A stretch of DNA of 64,000 nt from Flavobacterium sp. H122 (GCF_004959765.1 NZ_SJZD01000003.1:124001-188000), one strand, 5' to 3'; counted from the first letter of the stretch, positions 27,676 to 37,569 are shown. The notes: generated by a model not told the origin, from the sequence alone. Translations and numbers: made by a program.

Positions 27676-27738
27676 TGGTAGCTGAGCTTGTCGAACTGGT
27701 AGCTGAGCTTGTCGAACTGGTAGCTGAGCTTGTCGAAG
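27676..27738. repeat. Three tandem 21-bp repeats at the odhB 3' end
   Basis: Units TGGTAGCTGAGCTTGTCGAA(C/G) at 27676, 27697 and 27718; the first two are identical and the third differs only in its last base. They abut the odhB stop codon. The TGAGCTTGTCGAA core is a frequent intergenic repeat in flavobacteria. Confidence 0.9.
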
Positions 27739-28974
27739 CTATAATTCCAATGCTTTTCTTGGATTACCACCCATTAAAAGTTCTGTTGGATTTTCCAAAG
27801 CTTCTTTTACTGCTACTAAGAATCCAACTGACTCACGTCCGTCGATAATTCTGTGGTCGTAAGATAATGCTACAAACATTACCGGAGCAATAACGATTTG
27901 TCCGTTTTTAACGATTGCTCTGTCTACCACATTGTGCATTCCTAAGATACCAGATTGTGGAGGATTGATGATAGGAGTTGATAACATTGATCCGAATACA
28001 CCACCATTAGAGATTGTGAATGTACCACCTGTCATTTCATCCACAGTGATTTGTCCGTCACGCGCACGTAAAGCCAAACGTTTGATTTCAGCTTCCACAC
28101 CACGGAATGACAATAATTCAGCGTTACGCATTACCGGAACCATTAATCCTTTTGGTCCTGAAACCGCTACAGAGATATCACAGAAATCGTAAGAAACTTT
28201 CTCCTGACCGTCAATCATAGAGTTTACATCCGGATACAATTGTAAAGCACGTGTAACAGCTTTAGTGAAGAATGACATAAAGCCTAATCCCATTTGGTGT
28301 TTTGCTTTGAATTCTTCTTTATATTGATCACGTAACGCATAGATAGCGCTCATGTCTACTTCGTTGAAAGTAGTTAACATTGCCGTTTCGTTTTTAGCAG
28401 CCACTAAACGCTCTGCTACTTTACGACGCAACATTGATAATTTTGTTTTTTCAGAACCTCTTGAACCACCAGTTGGAGTTCCCATAGAAGGTACTGCGTT
28501 TGCAGCATCTTCAGTAGTGATTCTTCCTGCTTTTCCTGTTCCAGCAACTGTAGCAGGATCTATATTTTTCTCAGCTAATATTTTTTTAGCAGCCGGTGAA
28601 GCTGAACCTGTAGCGTAAGTTGCTTCCGGAGCCGGAGCTGCTTTAGGAGCTTCAGTCTTTGTGGTTGCCGGGCTTGCCGAAGCATCTGCTTTAGGAGCTT
28701 CTGCAGCAGGGGCATCGCCTGTCGAAGCAGGTTTTGCAGCATCGGTGTCGATTAAACATACTACAGCACCAACAGCCACTGTGTCACCTTCTTCTGCTTT
28801 AAGCGTAATGATCCCGCTCATTTCAGCCGGTAATTCCAATGTTGCTTTATCTGAATCAACTTCTGCAATTGCCTGGTCTTTTTCTACATAATCTCCATCT
28901 TTTACTAACCAAGTTGCAATTTCTACTTCCTTGATCGATTCTCCCGGTGAAGGGACTTTCATTTCTAAAATCAT
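27739..28974 (-). CDS. odhB: 2-oxoglutarate dehydrogenase E2 (dihydrolipoyl succinyltransferase)
   Basis: Transfers the succinyl group from lipoamide to CoA in the TCA cycle. 411 residues: lipoyl domain (1-75) with the modified Lys in EVDSDKATLELP, an Ala/Pro-rich linker, the peripheral-subunit-binding domain (about 127-160, SPAAKKILAEKNIDPATVAGTG) and the catalytic acyltransferase domain with SYDHRIIDGRESVGFL near the C-terminus. Lies 54 bases downstream of sucA, clearly one operon. Confidence 0.96.
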   Translation of the reverse strand: MILEMKVPSPGESIKEVEIATWLVKDGDYVEKDQAIAEVDSDKATLELPAEMSGIITLKAEEGDTVAVGAVVCLIDTDAAKPASTGDAPAAEAPKADASASPATTKTEAPKAAPAPEATYATGSASPAAKKILAEKNIDPATVAGTGKAGRITTEDAANAVPSMGTPTGGSRGSEKTKLSMLRRKVAERLVAAKNETAMLTTFNEVDMSAIYALRDQYKEEFKAKHQMGLGFMSFFTKAVTRALQLYPDVNSMIDGQEKVSYDFCDISVAVSGPKGLMVPVMRNAELLSFRGVEAEIKRLALRARDGQITVDEMTGGTFTISNGGVFGSMLSTPIINPPQSGILGMHNVVDRAIVKNGQIVIAPVMFVALSYDHRIIDGRESVGFLVAVKEALENPTELLMGGNPRKALEL

Positions 28975-29028
28975 CGGTTATAATTTTATAAAGTGTTGTT
29001 ATATATCAGTTTATCAAAAATACAATTT

Positions 29029-31794
29029 TTATTGAAATAAGGTTTTGTCAAAAACCATAGCAATAGCTGCTGCATGACGTTTTTTAGAACGTACGTAACT
29101 ACCGGCTGCAGGAGCACTGTATGCTTTAGGTGATGCTACTCTGAATTTAACTTCGTTAAAATACATAAGCATATAACCGTAAGCTCCCATGTTTCTTGGT
29201 TCTTCCTGTGCCCAAACGTAATCGTCTGCATTTGGATATTTGGCAATGATAGCTTTCATCTGCTCAACCGGTAACGGGAATAATTGCTCCAATCTTACAA
29301 AAGCCACATCTTTTCTTCCGTTTGCTTCTCTTTCTGCTTTTAAGTCGTAGTAGAATTTACCTGTACAGAAAACCAATGTTTTAACATCTGAAGGATTTAC
29401 GTTTGCATCGTCAATTACTTCCTGGAACTGACCCTCAGTGAATTCGCTTAATGCAGAAACCGCTTCAGGATGACGCAATAAACTTTTAGGAGTCATAACT
29501 ACTAATGGTTTACGGAATTTGGTAACCATTTGTCTTCTTAATAAATGGAAGAAGTTAGCTGGTGTTGTACAATCGGCAACATACATGTTGTGATTGGCAC
29601 ATAACTGTAGGTAACGTTCCATACGTGCCGAAGAGTGCTCAGCTCCCTGGTTTTCGTATCCGTGAGGCAATAGCATTACTAAACCGTTCTGATTGTTCCA
29701 TTTGTCTTCCGCAGCCGAAATGTATTGGTCAATCATAATTTGCGCACCATTAGAGAAATCACCAAACTGTGCTTCCCAGATGGTTAAAGCATTCGGATTG
29801 GCCAAAGCGTAACCGTATTCGAATCCTAAAACACCATATTCTGAAAGGTGTGAGTTGTATACTGAGAAATTTCCTTTTTTGTTTGGAACATGATTCAATA
29901 AGATTACTTCTTCTTCAGAATCTTCAACCTTAACTACAGCGTGACGGTGTGAGAAAGTACCACGTTCAACGTCCTGACCTGAGATACGAACATCGTAACC
30001 TTCTGTCAATAATGAACCGTAAGCCAGCATTTCACCCATTGCCCAGTCTAACTTATCCGTTTCAACCATAGTTTTACGGTCACCGATTAGCTTAGTTATT
30101 TTGCTGATGAATTTTTTGTCAGAAGGTAATTCAGTTACTGTTTTTGCTACAGCATCAATAATCTCTTTGCTTACTTTTGTTTCGTATTTTTGAAGCATGC
30201 CTTCAGCTTCTACTTGTTCGAAACCTTTCCACTCGTCCTGCATAAACGGAGAAATTACCGTTAAGTCTTTTTTACGGGAGTTTTCCAGATTTTCTTCCAA
30301 TGAAGCTTTGTATTCGTCTTCTAAACCTTTAACATAATTTCCGTCAATAGCTCCTTCTGCTTTTAATTGTTCAGCATATAGGTCTCTTGGGTTTTTATGT
30401 TTGGAAATGGTTTTGTATAATTTAGGTTGTGTAAAACGAGGTTCGTCACCTTCGTTATGACCGTATTTTCTATATCCTAATAAATCGATAAACACGTCCT
30501 GTTTGAATTCCATGCGGTATTCCAAAGCAAATAACATGGCGTGTACTACAGCTTCAGCGTCATCAGCATTTACGTGAAGTACAGGTGATAAAGTTACTTT
30601 AGCAATATCAGTACAGTATGTAGAAGAGCGTGCATCTAAATAGTTAGTGGTAAAACCAACCTGATTGTTAAACACAACGTGGATAGTACCATTAGTTTTA
30701 TAGCCGTCCAGTTTTGCCATTTGGATAATTTCGTAAACAATACCTTGACCTGCTACCGCAGCATCACCATGAACGGCGATAGGTAAAACTTTAGAGAAAT
30801 CTTCCGGGTAATATTTATCTTGTTTAGCTCTTGCAATACCTTCGATAACTGCACCAACAGTTTCAAGATGTGAAGGATTAGGAGCTAAGTTGATGTTGAT
30901 TTTTTTTCCGTTTTGTGTTTGTCTGTCGGCTGTAAGACCTAAGTGGTATTTTACGTCACCGTCAAACAAAGCATCATCGTCATAATCTTTTCCGTCAAAT
31001 TCAGAGAAAATATCCTGTGTTGGTTTTCCAAAAACGTTAGCCAATACATTCAAACGGCCACGGTGTGCCATACCCATCACGAATTGTTCTACGCCTTTAT
31101 CAGCAGCAGCTTCAATTAAGAAGTCCAATGCAGGAATTGCTGATTCGATACCTTCTAACGAGAAACGTTTCTGACCTACATATTTAGTATGAAGGAAGTT
31201 TTCGAAAGAAACCGCCTCGTTTAATTTTTTAAGGATGCGTTTCTTTTGGTCTGAATTGAAATTAGGTAAATTATCGTTGATGTCTAATCGGCGCTGAATC
31301 CAGTCGATTACTTTAGGATCGCGAATATACATGTACTCAACTCCAATATGTTGACAGTAAACATTATCTAAATGTTTGATAATGTCACGTAATGAAGAAG
31401 GGTTTAAGTTTACCACTTTAGCGGCATCAAAAACAATATCTAAATCGGCATTTGAAAGACCGAAGTTTTCAATTTTTAAATCTGGTGAATATGATCTTCT
31501 TTCACGAACTGGGTTTGTTTTGGTAAACAAGTGCCCACGGGTTCTGTAAGCATCAATTAGCTTAAGAACATTGAATTCTTTTTGAAGTTTGTCAGTAACA
31601 ACCGAACAATCCTGTCCATTTGCTGATAAAGCCAAGCCTTCAACAGGGCTGGCTCCAAATTCATTGGCGAAGTCAAAACCCTGGAAAAATGATCTCCAAC
31701 TTGGTTCGACACTGTCTGGATTTACTAAATATTGGTCGTATAAATCGGCAAAGAAAGCCGTGTGTGCTGCGTTTAAAAAGGAAAACCTATCCAT
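29029..31794 (-). CDS. sucA: 2-oxoglutarate dehydrogenase E1
   Basis: Thiamine-diphosphate-dependent decarboxylation of 2-oxoglutarate. 921 residues, normal size. Recognised parts: N-terminal MDRFSFLNAAHTAFFADLYDQYL, the active-site region GMAHRGRLNVLANVFGKP, the ThDP-binding stretch HGDAAVAGQGIVYE to NNQVGFTT, and the transketolase-like C-terminal region (QFGDFSNGAQIMIDQYI; LLPHGYENQGAEHSSARMER). The E3 subunit is not in this window. Confidence 0.97.
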   Translation of the reverse strand: MDRFSFLNAAHTAFFADLYDQYLVNPDSVEPSWRSFFQGFDFANEFGASPVEGLALSANGQDCSVVTDKLQKEFNVLKLIDAYRTRGHLFTKTNPVRERRSYSPDLKIENFGLSNADLDIVFDAAKVVNLNPSSLRDIIKHLDNVYCQHIGVEYMYIRDPKVIDWIQRRLDINDNLPNFNSDQKKRILKKLNEAVSFENFLHTKYVGQKRFSLEGIESAIPALDFLIEAAADKGVEQFVMGMAHRGRLNVLANVFGKPTQDIFSEFDGKDYDDDALFDGDVKYHLGLTADRQTQNGKKININLAPNPSHLETVGAVIEGIARAKQDKYYPEDFSKVLPIAVHGDAAVAGQGIVYEIIQMAKLDGYKTNGTIHVVFNNQVGFTTNYLDARSSTYCTDIAKVTLSPVLHVNADDAEAVVHAMLFALEYRMEFKQDVFIDLLGYRKYGHNEGDEPRFTQPKLYKTISKHKNPRDLYAEQLKAEGAIDGNYVKGLEDEYKASLEENLENSRKKDLTVISPFMQDEWKGFEQVEAEGMLQKYETKVSKEIIDAVAKTVTELPSDKKFISKITKLIGDRKTMVETDKLDWAMGEMLAYGSLLTEGYDVRISGQDVERGTFSHRHAVVKVEDSEEEVILLNHVPNKKGNFSVYNSHLSEYGVLGFEYGYALANPNALTIWEAQFGDFSNGAQIMIDQYISAAEDKWNNQNGLVMLLPHGYENQGAEHSSARMERYLQLCANHNMYVADCTTPANFFHLLRRQMVTKFRKPLVVMTPKSLLRHPEAVSALSEFTEGQFQEVIDDANVNPSDVKTLVFCTGKFYYDLKAEREANGRKDVAFVRLEQLFPLPVEQMKAIIAKYPNADDYVWAQEEPRNMGAYGYMLMYFNEVKFRVASPKAYSAPAAGSYVRSKKRHAAAIAMVFDKTLFQ

Positions 31795-31833
31795 AATATT
31801 ATGTGAGGAAGATTTATGGTTAAAAAATTATTG

Positions 31834-31841
31834 CAAAAGTA
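31834..31841 (-). promoter_or_regulatory. -7 box (TACTTTTG) for sucA-odhB
   Basis: Minus-strand TACTTTTG 40 bases upstream of the sucA ATG. Confidence 0.5.
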
Positions 31842-31913
31842 TAAACTTTTACCCGAAAGTAACCTATAAAATAGTACATTTATGTGATTAATTTTTAATT
31901 CTTTAAAATCAAT

Positions 31914-32453
31914 ATGAAAAAAAATAGTTACTTAATAAAATCACTGTTTTTTTTAGGATTTTTTTTAGTTTCTTCAATTTCTCAGGCTCAAAATGACAGT
32001 ATTCCAAAATCTAAGGGGGAGTTTTGGGAAAAAGTGCGTTTTGGCGGAGGATTAGGTTTGAATTTAGGGAGCGGTTTCACTTCTGTTTCTGTTTCGCCCG
32101 CGATGTATTATAATTTTAATTCCAGTACGGCACTGGGAATTGGGGTTACAGGGAGTTATATTGAGGACAGCGGGGAATACAATTCATGGATTTATGGCGG
32201 AAGTGCCATAGGTTTGTATAATCCAATTGAATACATCCAGCTTTCTGCGGAAATCGAGCAGTTAAGGGTAAATGTTAAAGTTGACAGTAATTTAGGTTAC
32301 GGTTCAGATAATTTTTGGAATACAGCTTTGTTTTTGGGTGCCGGATACAGAGCTAATAATTTTACTGTAGGACTTAGATATAATGTATTGTATAATGAGA
32401 ATGACAGGATTTATGCTGATGCCTGGATTCCTTTTGTGAGAGTGATGTTTTAA
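31914..32453 (+). CDS. Small outer-membrane beta-barrel protein
   Basis: 179 residues. Signal peptide (SSISQAQ), then alternating hydrophobic strands rich in Gly and Tyr (GGGLGLNLGSGFTSVSVSPA; ALFLGAGYRANNFTVGLRYNV) and a C-terminal Phe, the layout of an OmpW/OmpX-size 8-strand barrel. Function unknown. Ends two bases from the convergent coiled-coil gene. Confidence 0.8.
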   Translation: MKKNSYLIKSLFFLGFFLVSSISQAQNDSIPKSKGEFWEKVRFGGGLGLNLGSGFTSVSVSPAMYYNFNSSTALGIGVTGSYIEDSGEYNSWIYGGSAIGLYNPIEYIQLSAEIEQLRVNVKVDSNLGYGSDNFWNTALFLGAGYRANNFTVGLRYNVLYNENDRIYADAWIPFVRVMF

Positions 32454-32455
32454 AT

Positions 32456-33337
32456 TTACCTAAGTACCAGATTTGTTTTGAGTATTAAGCTTTCGCCGTC
32501 AAAAACATTGACTGAGTAATTTCCTGACTCCAAATCTTGTACAGGTATTTCTTTTTCAATACGGGTCGTTTTTTTGTTGTATTTTGTTGTGATGATGGCT
32601 GAATAATCCAATACTTTTTCACCCAAAGATGTAGTTTCGTTGTTTCCTATGATATTGTTTTTGGAATCTGTAATTTGAATATAAAACTTTTTTATCTGTG
32701 TGCCGGCTAATTCATTTTCGCCTATTATGAAACTGATTTTTAATATATCAATTCTGCTGGCTTTTTCGGTAGCAGTCAGTTCACCTGATCTTCTTTTTTT
32801 GAATGTTTTTGTTTCAAAACTGTAATATGTCAACTTAGAAGCTTTGGATATCTTTTCAGAGGCTTCTTGTAATTTCTCTGATAAATTTTTATTTCTGCTG
32901 TTTAAAGTGTCATTAGATGCTTTAGATTGAGTCAGTTCTGAATTAGTGTCTTCTATTTTCTTTTTATAATCATCAATTTCACTCATCAAGCCGTTGATTC
33001 TTGCTTCCAGATTTTGAGAATTTGCTTTGAAGTTTTTTATCTGTTCCTTGCTTAGATTTCCTTTTTTAAGCTGTACAAGCAATTCGTCAACCTTTTTCTT
33101 TTCTTTAAGTAATTCGGAATTTAGATGACCTTTATCGTTAACTGCACTGTCAAGAGATAATTTTAATTTTTCGAGATTATAAGTAAGAGTTGCTTTTTCA
33201 CTTCTAAGATCGAGAATCACATCTTTTGTATGGGAAGACATTTTGTAGATGTAAAAAAAACTTCCCAGTAGTAAAAAGGAAAGAAGTGTAATGACTATCT
33301 TAAAACTATTGCTGTATACTTTAGGCTGTTTTTCCAT
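32456..33337 (-). CDS. Membrane-anchored coiled-coil protein
   Basis: 293 residues. One transmembrane segment (about 12-32), then a long coiled coil (about 35-165; LRSEKATLTYNLEKLKLSL, SEKLQEASEKISKASK) and a C-terminal beta domain (about 170-293). Orthologues in flavobacteria are often loosely called chromosome partitioning proteins; nothing here shows a ParA or Smc ATPase, so the name is not supported. Lies 2 bases downstream of the MFS gene and is probably co-transcribed with it. Confidence 0.75.
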   Translation of the reverse strand: MEKQPKVYSNSFKIVITLLSFLLLGSFFYIYKMSSHTKDVILDLRSEKATLTYNLEKLKLSLDSAVNDKGHLNSELLKEKKKVDELLVQLKKGNLSKEQIKNFKANSQNLEARINGLMSEIDDYKKKIEDTNSELTQSKASNDTLNSRNKNLSEKLQEASEKISKASKLTYYSFETKTFKKRRSGELTATEKASRIDILKISFIIGENELAGTQIKKFYIQITDSKNNIIGNNETTSLGEKVLDYSAIITTKYNKKTTRIEKEIPVQDLESGNYSVNVFDGESLILKTNLVLR

Positions 33338-33339
33338 TT

Positions 33340-34581
33340 TTACTGACCTGCAATCACTTCTTTTTCAGAATGTAAATTTATTTCTAAAATTAAATAAAAT
33401 AAAATTCCAAATATGCCTATTGCACCCATAATAATCCAATTAAAAAGGAAACTGTAATTTTCAATTATCGTAAAGCTTAGCTTAGGGCTTAAAACCTGCG
33501 CTACACTGAAACTCATTGAGTAAAAAGCCATGTATCTTCCTTCAAAACCAATTTTTGCCCTTGATAAAGCAAAGGTATTCGCAAAAGAGAAAATGAAAAT
33601 TTGCCCTAATGTAATCAAAATAATGCTTATAATTAATATTAAAATCCAATTTGCCAATGTTAAAAAGAAAAAACCGGAAGCCATAAAAACCGCACCTGCC
33701 TGAAAAATCTTGGTGTTTCTGTATTTCTGGTTTTCCAGAAAACCTATAATAGGCATCTCAAAAAAGAAAATAATCAATCCGTTGAGTGATAACAGTAAAC
33801 CTACTTCAAATTCATCAAGATTAAATTTTGAGGAATTATACAAAGGGAGCGTGGTGAATAATTGGAAAAACAATAAAGCGGTTACAAAACTTCCAAATAA
33901 GAAAATTAAAAAATTTGTATCCTTAAAAACCGAATGATTTACTTCGGCAACTTCTTCTTTCAGTTTTTCAATTTTGTTTTTGAAGATGTCAATTTTTGTT
34001 TCGTCTATTAAAAATATGAACATAATTACGGCAAGTATACATGTTATTCCGTCCAGCCAGAATAAGTTGTCGTAATTTTTGCCGGAAACCATCATTCCTC
34101 CCATTACCGGGCCCGAAACAATACCTAAATTTGATGCTAACCGCACAAGGGTAAGTGCTCTTGTTCTGTTGGACCAATTACTGAAACATCCTATGGCAAC
34201 ATACATGGCAGGTTTGTACATATCTGCAATGGCAGTAATTATAAAAAGTCCAATCCATATCTCTGTAAAATCATACAGGAACATTAAGGATATGAATCCA
34301 AAACCGACTAAAAACAAACTGGATAGTATGACAGTGTAAAAACCTATTTTATCCGTAAGTCTTCCGCCAATCCAGTTTCCTGCCAGCGATCCAAGACCTA
34401 TAGCGCTTAAAAGCCAGCCGACTTCCTGCAGACTGAACGAATAGCTTTCGTGAAGATATTTTGTCAGAAAAGGCATAACCATAGCGCCTGCACGATTAAT
34501 GTAGGTGATAAGAGTTATAATCCAAATTTCTCTGGAAAATCCTCTGAAATTATTTAGATAGGCCTTAATGTAAGTTTTCAT
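33340..34581 (-). CDS. MFS transporter
   Basis: 413 residues, about 12 hydrophobic segments. Motif A after TM2 reads GNWIGGRLTDKIGFYTV, and TM5 carries SNLGIVSGPVMGG. Substrate unknown; the drug:H+ antiporter group is the closest recognisable type. Followed almost without gap by the coiled-coil membrane protein, so the two may act together. Confidence 0.85.
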   Translation of the reverse strand: MKTYIKAYLNNFRGFSREIWIITLITYINRAGAMVMPFLTKYLHESYSFSLQEVGWLLSAIGLGSLAGNWIGGRLTDKIGFYTVILSSLFLVGFGFISLMFLYDFTEIWIGLFIITAIADMYKPAMYVAIGCFSNWSNRTRALTLVRLASNLGIVSGPVMGGMMVSGKNYDNLFWLDGITCILAVIMFIFLIDETKIDIFKNKIEKLKEEVAEVNHSVFKDTNFLIFLFGSFVTALLFFQLFTTLPLYNSSKFNLDEFEVGLLLSLNGLIIFFFEMPIIGFLENQKYRNTKIFQAGAVFMASGFFFLTLANWILILIISIILITLGQIFIFSFANTFALSRAKIGFEGRYMAFYSMSFSVAQVLSPKLSFTIIENYSFLFNWIIMGAIGIFGILFYLILEINLHSEKEVIAGQ

Positions 34582-34768
34582 TTGGATTAGACTTGGGGAA
34601 TAATCTAAGACAAATCTATAAAAAGAAATGAGACTTTTAATCTTTTACAATTTTAAATGTTAAAAAAATTAACAAAATATACATGAAAACCGTAAAACAA
34701 TTCAATTTAAAGAGTTTAATTTTAATAAGACTTTTCCTTTAAAACTAAAACCACTAAACTATAAAACT

Positions 34769-36046
34769 ATGAAACAGAACTTTTTACTGGCTGGAATGCT
34801 CTTGTGCAATTCAGTTTTTTCTCAGTATGAGAAGGGAGTGGACGGAGAAAAAAACTGGCTCGTTAACTGGACCAACTTCAAATGTAAATCTACAGAGTAT
34901 AGCAGTCCTACTGAAATCCTCAATGGGGTAATTACCGGGACAAAATATTTGAAAAGAGGCAAAGTTTATTTGCTGATGGGAGATGTTTATGTAGCAAACA
35001 ATACTATTCTATATATTGAACCCGGTACAATGATACGCGGAGACTTTGAAACTACAGGAACTTTAATCATTACAAAAGGCAGTAAGATAATTGCCCTTGG
35101 CGAAGAAACTGATCCTATTGTTTTTACATCAAGCAAAGGTGAGGAGGAAAGAAGACCAGGTGACTGGGGAGGAATAGTAATTATGGGAGACGCGCCGGGG
35201 AATAAGTTTACAGGTATTTTTGATACAAGTTTCGAATCGAAATACAACTTGTACGGAGGTACAAATCATGACAGTGACTCGGGTATTTTAAAGTATGTCA
35301 GAATCGAATTTGCCGGAAAAAAAGGAAAGCACAATAAAAGTCTCAGTGCGTTGTCTTTGGCAGGAGTTGGCAGAAAAACAATTTTAAATAATATTCAGGT
35401 AAGTTTTTCCAGAGATGATTCCTACAAGTTCTATGGAGGAAATTTATCAGCCGAAAATTTAATTTCGTTTAAACCGGCAGATGATGATTTCAATTTTACA
35501 GAAGGAGTACAGGCAAACCTGCAGAATTGTATAGCGGTTAGAAGTCCGTTTACTACAAATTCTGAAAACCCGAGGGTGTTTGAAGTGACGACCTATGAAG
35601 ATATGGCAAGTTCTGATTTGACAAAAGCATCAACAAGTGTGAGGCTTTCGAAAATTACTGCAATAAGGGAAAATGAAAAGGAAACAGGATTTACTGATGC
35701 TATTTCCTATATAGATAATATAAGTAAAGTTGAAACAGTAAACAGTGTTTTTTCGGGATTTGAATCAGGATATATTTTTTCCAGAAAGATAAATTTTAAA
35801 AATTATGCTGTATCAAATATCAAATTCAACAACATTTATTTTAACAGCTGCAATAATATTCTTGTGTCAGAAGACAAAGAGCTTACCAAGTCAGTTAATG
35901 TGAATTATTTTACTGCTGAAAGCCGTTTCGAAACAGCGAAAAAAACTGTTCATGAAATTTTCTTTTCAGTTGATTTTAAAAAGATCCCGGATTTGCGGCT
36001 AAAATCTCAGGGACAGTCATTTGTGAGCAATGTAAGGTTAAATTAA
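34769..36046 (+). CDS. Secreted beta-helix-type protein
   Basis: 425 residues with a signal peptide (LLCNSVFSQ). The body resembles the right-handed beta-helix proteins common in Bacteroidota: IEPGTMIRGDFETTGTLIITKGSKIIALG, then the family signature GDWGGIVIMGDAP, LKYVRIEFAGKKG and repeated short strands. No C-terminal T9SS domain and no lipobox are visible. Ligand unknown. Its 3' end overlaps the convergent small gene by nine bases. Confidence 0.78.
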   Translation: MKQNFLLAGMLLCNSVFSQYEKGVDGEKNWLVNWTNFKCKSTEYSSPTEILNGVITGTKYLKRGKVYLLMGDVYVANNTILYIEPGTMIRGDFETTGTLIITKGSKIIALGEETDPIVFTSSKGEEERRPGDWGGIVIMGDAPGNKFTGIFDTSFESKYNLYGGTNHDSDSGILKYVRIEFAGKKGKHNKSLSALSLAGVGRKTILNNIQVSFSRDDSYKFYGGNLSAENLISFKPADDDFNFTEGVQANLQNCIAVRSPFTTNSENPRVFEVTTYEDMASSDLTKASTSVRLSKITAIRENEKETGFTDAISYIDNISKVETVNSVFSGFESGYIFSRKINFKNYAVSNIKFNNIYFNSCNNILVSEDKELTKSVNVNYFTAESRFETAKKTVHEIFFSVDFKKIPDLRLKSQGQSFVSNVRLN

Positions 36047-36391
36047 TTTATTTCTAAACCATACTTTTTGCCACTCGCGCTTAAGGATTAAGAAAGTAAC
36101 CTGCTCGGCGAGCTCAATAAGGTCCGAACCGTCGAGCTTTTTTACTTCATTTTCAGAAACATCAATAATATAAAGCAAGTTCAGATATTCGGCAAATTTA
36201 TGCTGGATCAGCCTGTAAATTTTCTCGTGCAGCTGTATTTTTAAATCAATGGGCAATGTAGTAACAGGGATGTCTATGCTCTCATTGGCAAATGTAAAAT
36301 CCTTATTGAGTTGTTCAATAAGTTTTATGTACAAAGCTTCTTTCTGAGCTTCAGAAAGTAACAAATCGGTATTTTTAGGAGCTATATACAT
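36038..36391 (-). CDS. Conserved small cytoplasmic protein, unknown
   Basis: 117 residues from ATG 36391 (MYIAPKNTDLLLSEAQ); the frame also opens at a TTG at 36403, but the ATG is preferred. No signal peptide or membrane segment; mostly helical, with an acidic stretch (VSENEVKKLDGSDLIELAEQ). I do not recognise it. Same strand as the prenyl synthase, which lies 82 bases upstream, so it may be co-transcribed. Confidence 0.65.
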   Translation of the reverse strand: MYIAPKNTDLLLSEAQKEALYIKLIEQLNKDFTFANESIDIPVTTLPIDLKIQLHEKIYRLIQHKFAEYLNLLYIIDVSENEVKKLDGSDLIELAEQVTFLILKREWQKVWFRNKLI

Positions 36392-36472
36392 TTTCAATTT
36401 CAATAATCAATTTTATAACAATTACTTTTGAAGCAGTTTTGAACTATTTTAATTGCCATTGTAATTGAGCTT

Positions 36473-37447
36473 TTAAACATTTCTACCCATTAAATTCTCA
36501 CCAAAGGATTTTAAAATCGTTTTTTTGTCCTCTTCAATATTCATTTTTCCTAATGTTTTGAAAGCTTCAAATGTGTAATCTTTTATAGCTTCCTGCGTAG
36601 CAAGACTGGCTCCTGAGCTGTTAAAAATATTTTTAATGGTCTCAATTTTATCAGTGTTGTCTGACGGCTGTATAGAATATAAATGAAGCAATTGTTCACG
36701 CTCTTCCAAGGTAGCAAATTCCAAAGCTTTAAGATACAAAAATGTTTTTTTATTTTCAATAATGTCGCCGCCAACCTGTTTGCCAAAAGTCTTTGGATCA
36801 CCAAACGCATCCAGGTAATCATCCTGTATTTGAAAAGCAATGCCAAGATTTAATCCAAAATCATAAATTAAATCTGCATTTTCTTCCGATGTTTCAGCAA
36901 CAATAGCACCCATTTTCATGGCAGCACCCACAAGAACCGCAGTCTTGTATTCAATCATTTTTAAATATTCGAGAATGCTGACATTGTCTCTTGTCTCAAA
37001 ATCTACATCATACTGCTGTCCCTCACATACTTCCAGTGCGGTTTTGCTGAAAAGTTTTGCCAGTTCCCTGAAAATTTTTGGTTCATAGGCTTCAAAATAC
37101 TGATAAGCCAATATAAGCATGGCATCACCAGAAAGTATGCCGGTATTGATGTTCCATTTCTCATGTACGGTTTGATTGCCTCTTCGTAGTGGTGCATCGT
37201 CCATGATATCATCATGAATTAATGAAAAATTATGAAAAACCTCTACAGCGGTTGCTGCATTCAAAGCTTTTTGACAGTCAGTGTTAAAGACTTCAGCAGC
37301 CATTAAAGTAAGAACCGGACGCATTCTTTTTCCGCCTAATGATAAAATATAACGGATAGGTTCGTATAAGTTGTCAGGTTGTTTATCAATTGTCAAATTT
37401 TCAAAGTGACTGGCAATAATGTCTTGATAATAGGATGTAGAATGCAT
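36473..37447 (-). CDS. Trans-isoprenyl diphosphate synthase (FPP/GGPP type)
   Basis: Head-to-tail chain elongation of isoprenyl diphosphates. 324 residues. First aspartate-rich motif DDIMDDAPLRRG (around 84-95) and second motif DDYLDAFGD (around 209), with GGKRMRP near the N-terminus. Chain length cannot be set by eye. It would feed quinone, carotenoid or undecaprenyl synthesis. Confidence 0.93.
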   Translation of the reverse strand: MHSTSYYQDIIASHFENLTIDKQPDNLYEPIRYILSLGGKRMRPVLTLMAAEVFNTDCQKALNAATAVEVFHNFSLIHDDIMDDAPLRRGNQTVHEKWNINTGILSGDAMLILAYQYFEAYEPKIFRELAKLFSKTALEVCEGQQYDVDFETRDNVSILEYLKMIEYKTAVLVGAAMKMGAIVAETSEENADLIYDFGLNLGIAFQIQDDYLDAFGDPKTFGKQVGGDIIENKKTFLYLKALEFATLEEREQLLHLYSIQPSDNTDKIETIKNIFNSSGASLATQEAIKDYTFEAFKTLGKMNIEEDKKTILKSFGENLMGRNV

Positions 37448-37529
37448 TCTTGAGAATTTTTCCGCTAAAGTACTTTAAAACTCACAGATGGCAAAGTGAA
37501 TCAAAATGTTAAAATTTTCTAAAAACCAA

Positions 37530-37557
37530 GGAAACTTTTTTGGTGTTAAAAGTTTCC
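37530..37557 (+). promoter_or_regulatory. Palindromic operator inside the efflux-operon promoter
   Basis: GGAAACTTTT (37530-37539) and its perfect complement AAAAGTTTCC (37548-37557), spaced by 8 bases. It covers the -33 TTTG (37539-37542) and lies just before the -7 box, so bound repressor would block RNA polymerase. The TetR encoded second in the operon is the obvious candidate ligand. Confidence 0.75.
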
Positions 37558-37561
37558 GTTA

Positions 37562-37569
37562 TATATTTG
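37562..37569 (+). promoter_or_regulatory. -7 box (TATATTTG) of the efflux operon
   Basis: TTTG at 37539-37542, 19 bases, then TATATTTG: an almost ideal Bacteroidota promoter. Confidence 0.75.

Noticed and set aside
27585..27770. Short minus-strand frame reading SYQFDKL repeats
   Set aside because: It is the translation of the 21-bp tandem repeat and overlaps odhB in another frame.
32456..33337. Chromosome partitioning protein
   Set aside because: No Walker motifs; only a membrane anchor, coiled coil and beta domain are visible.
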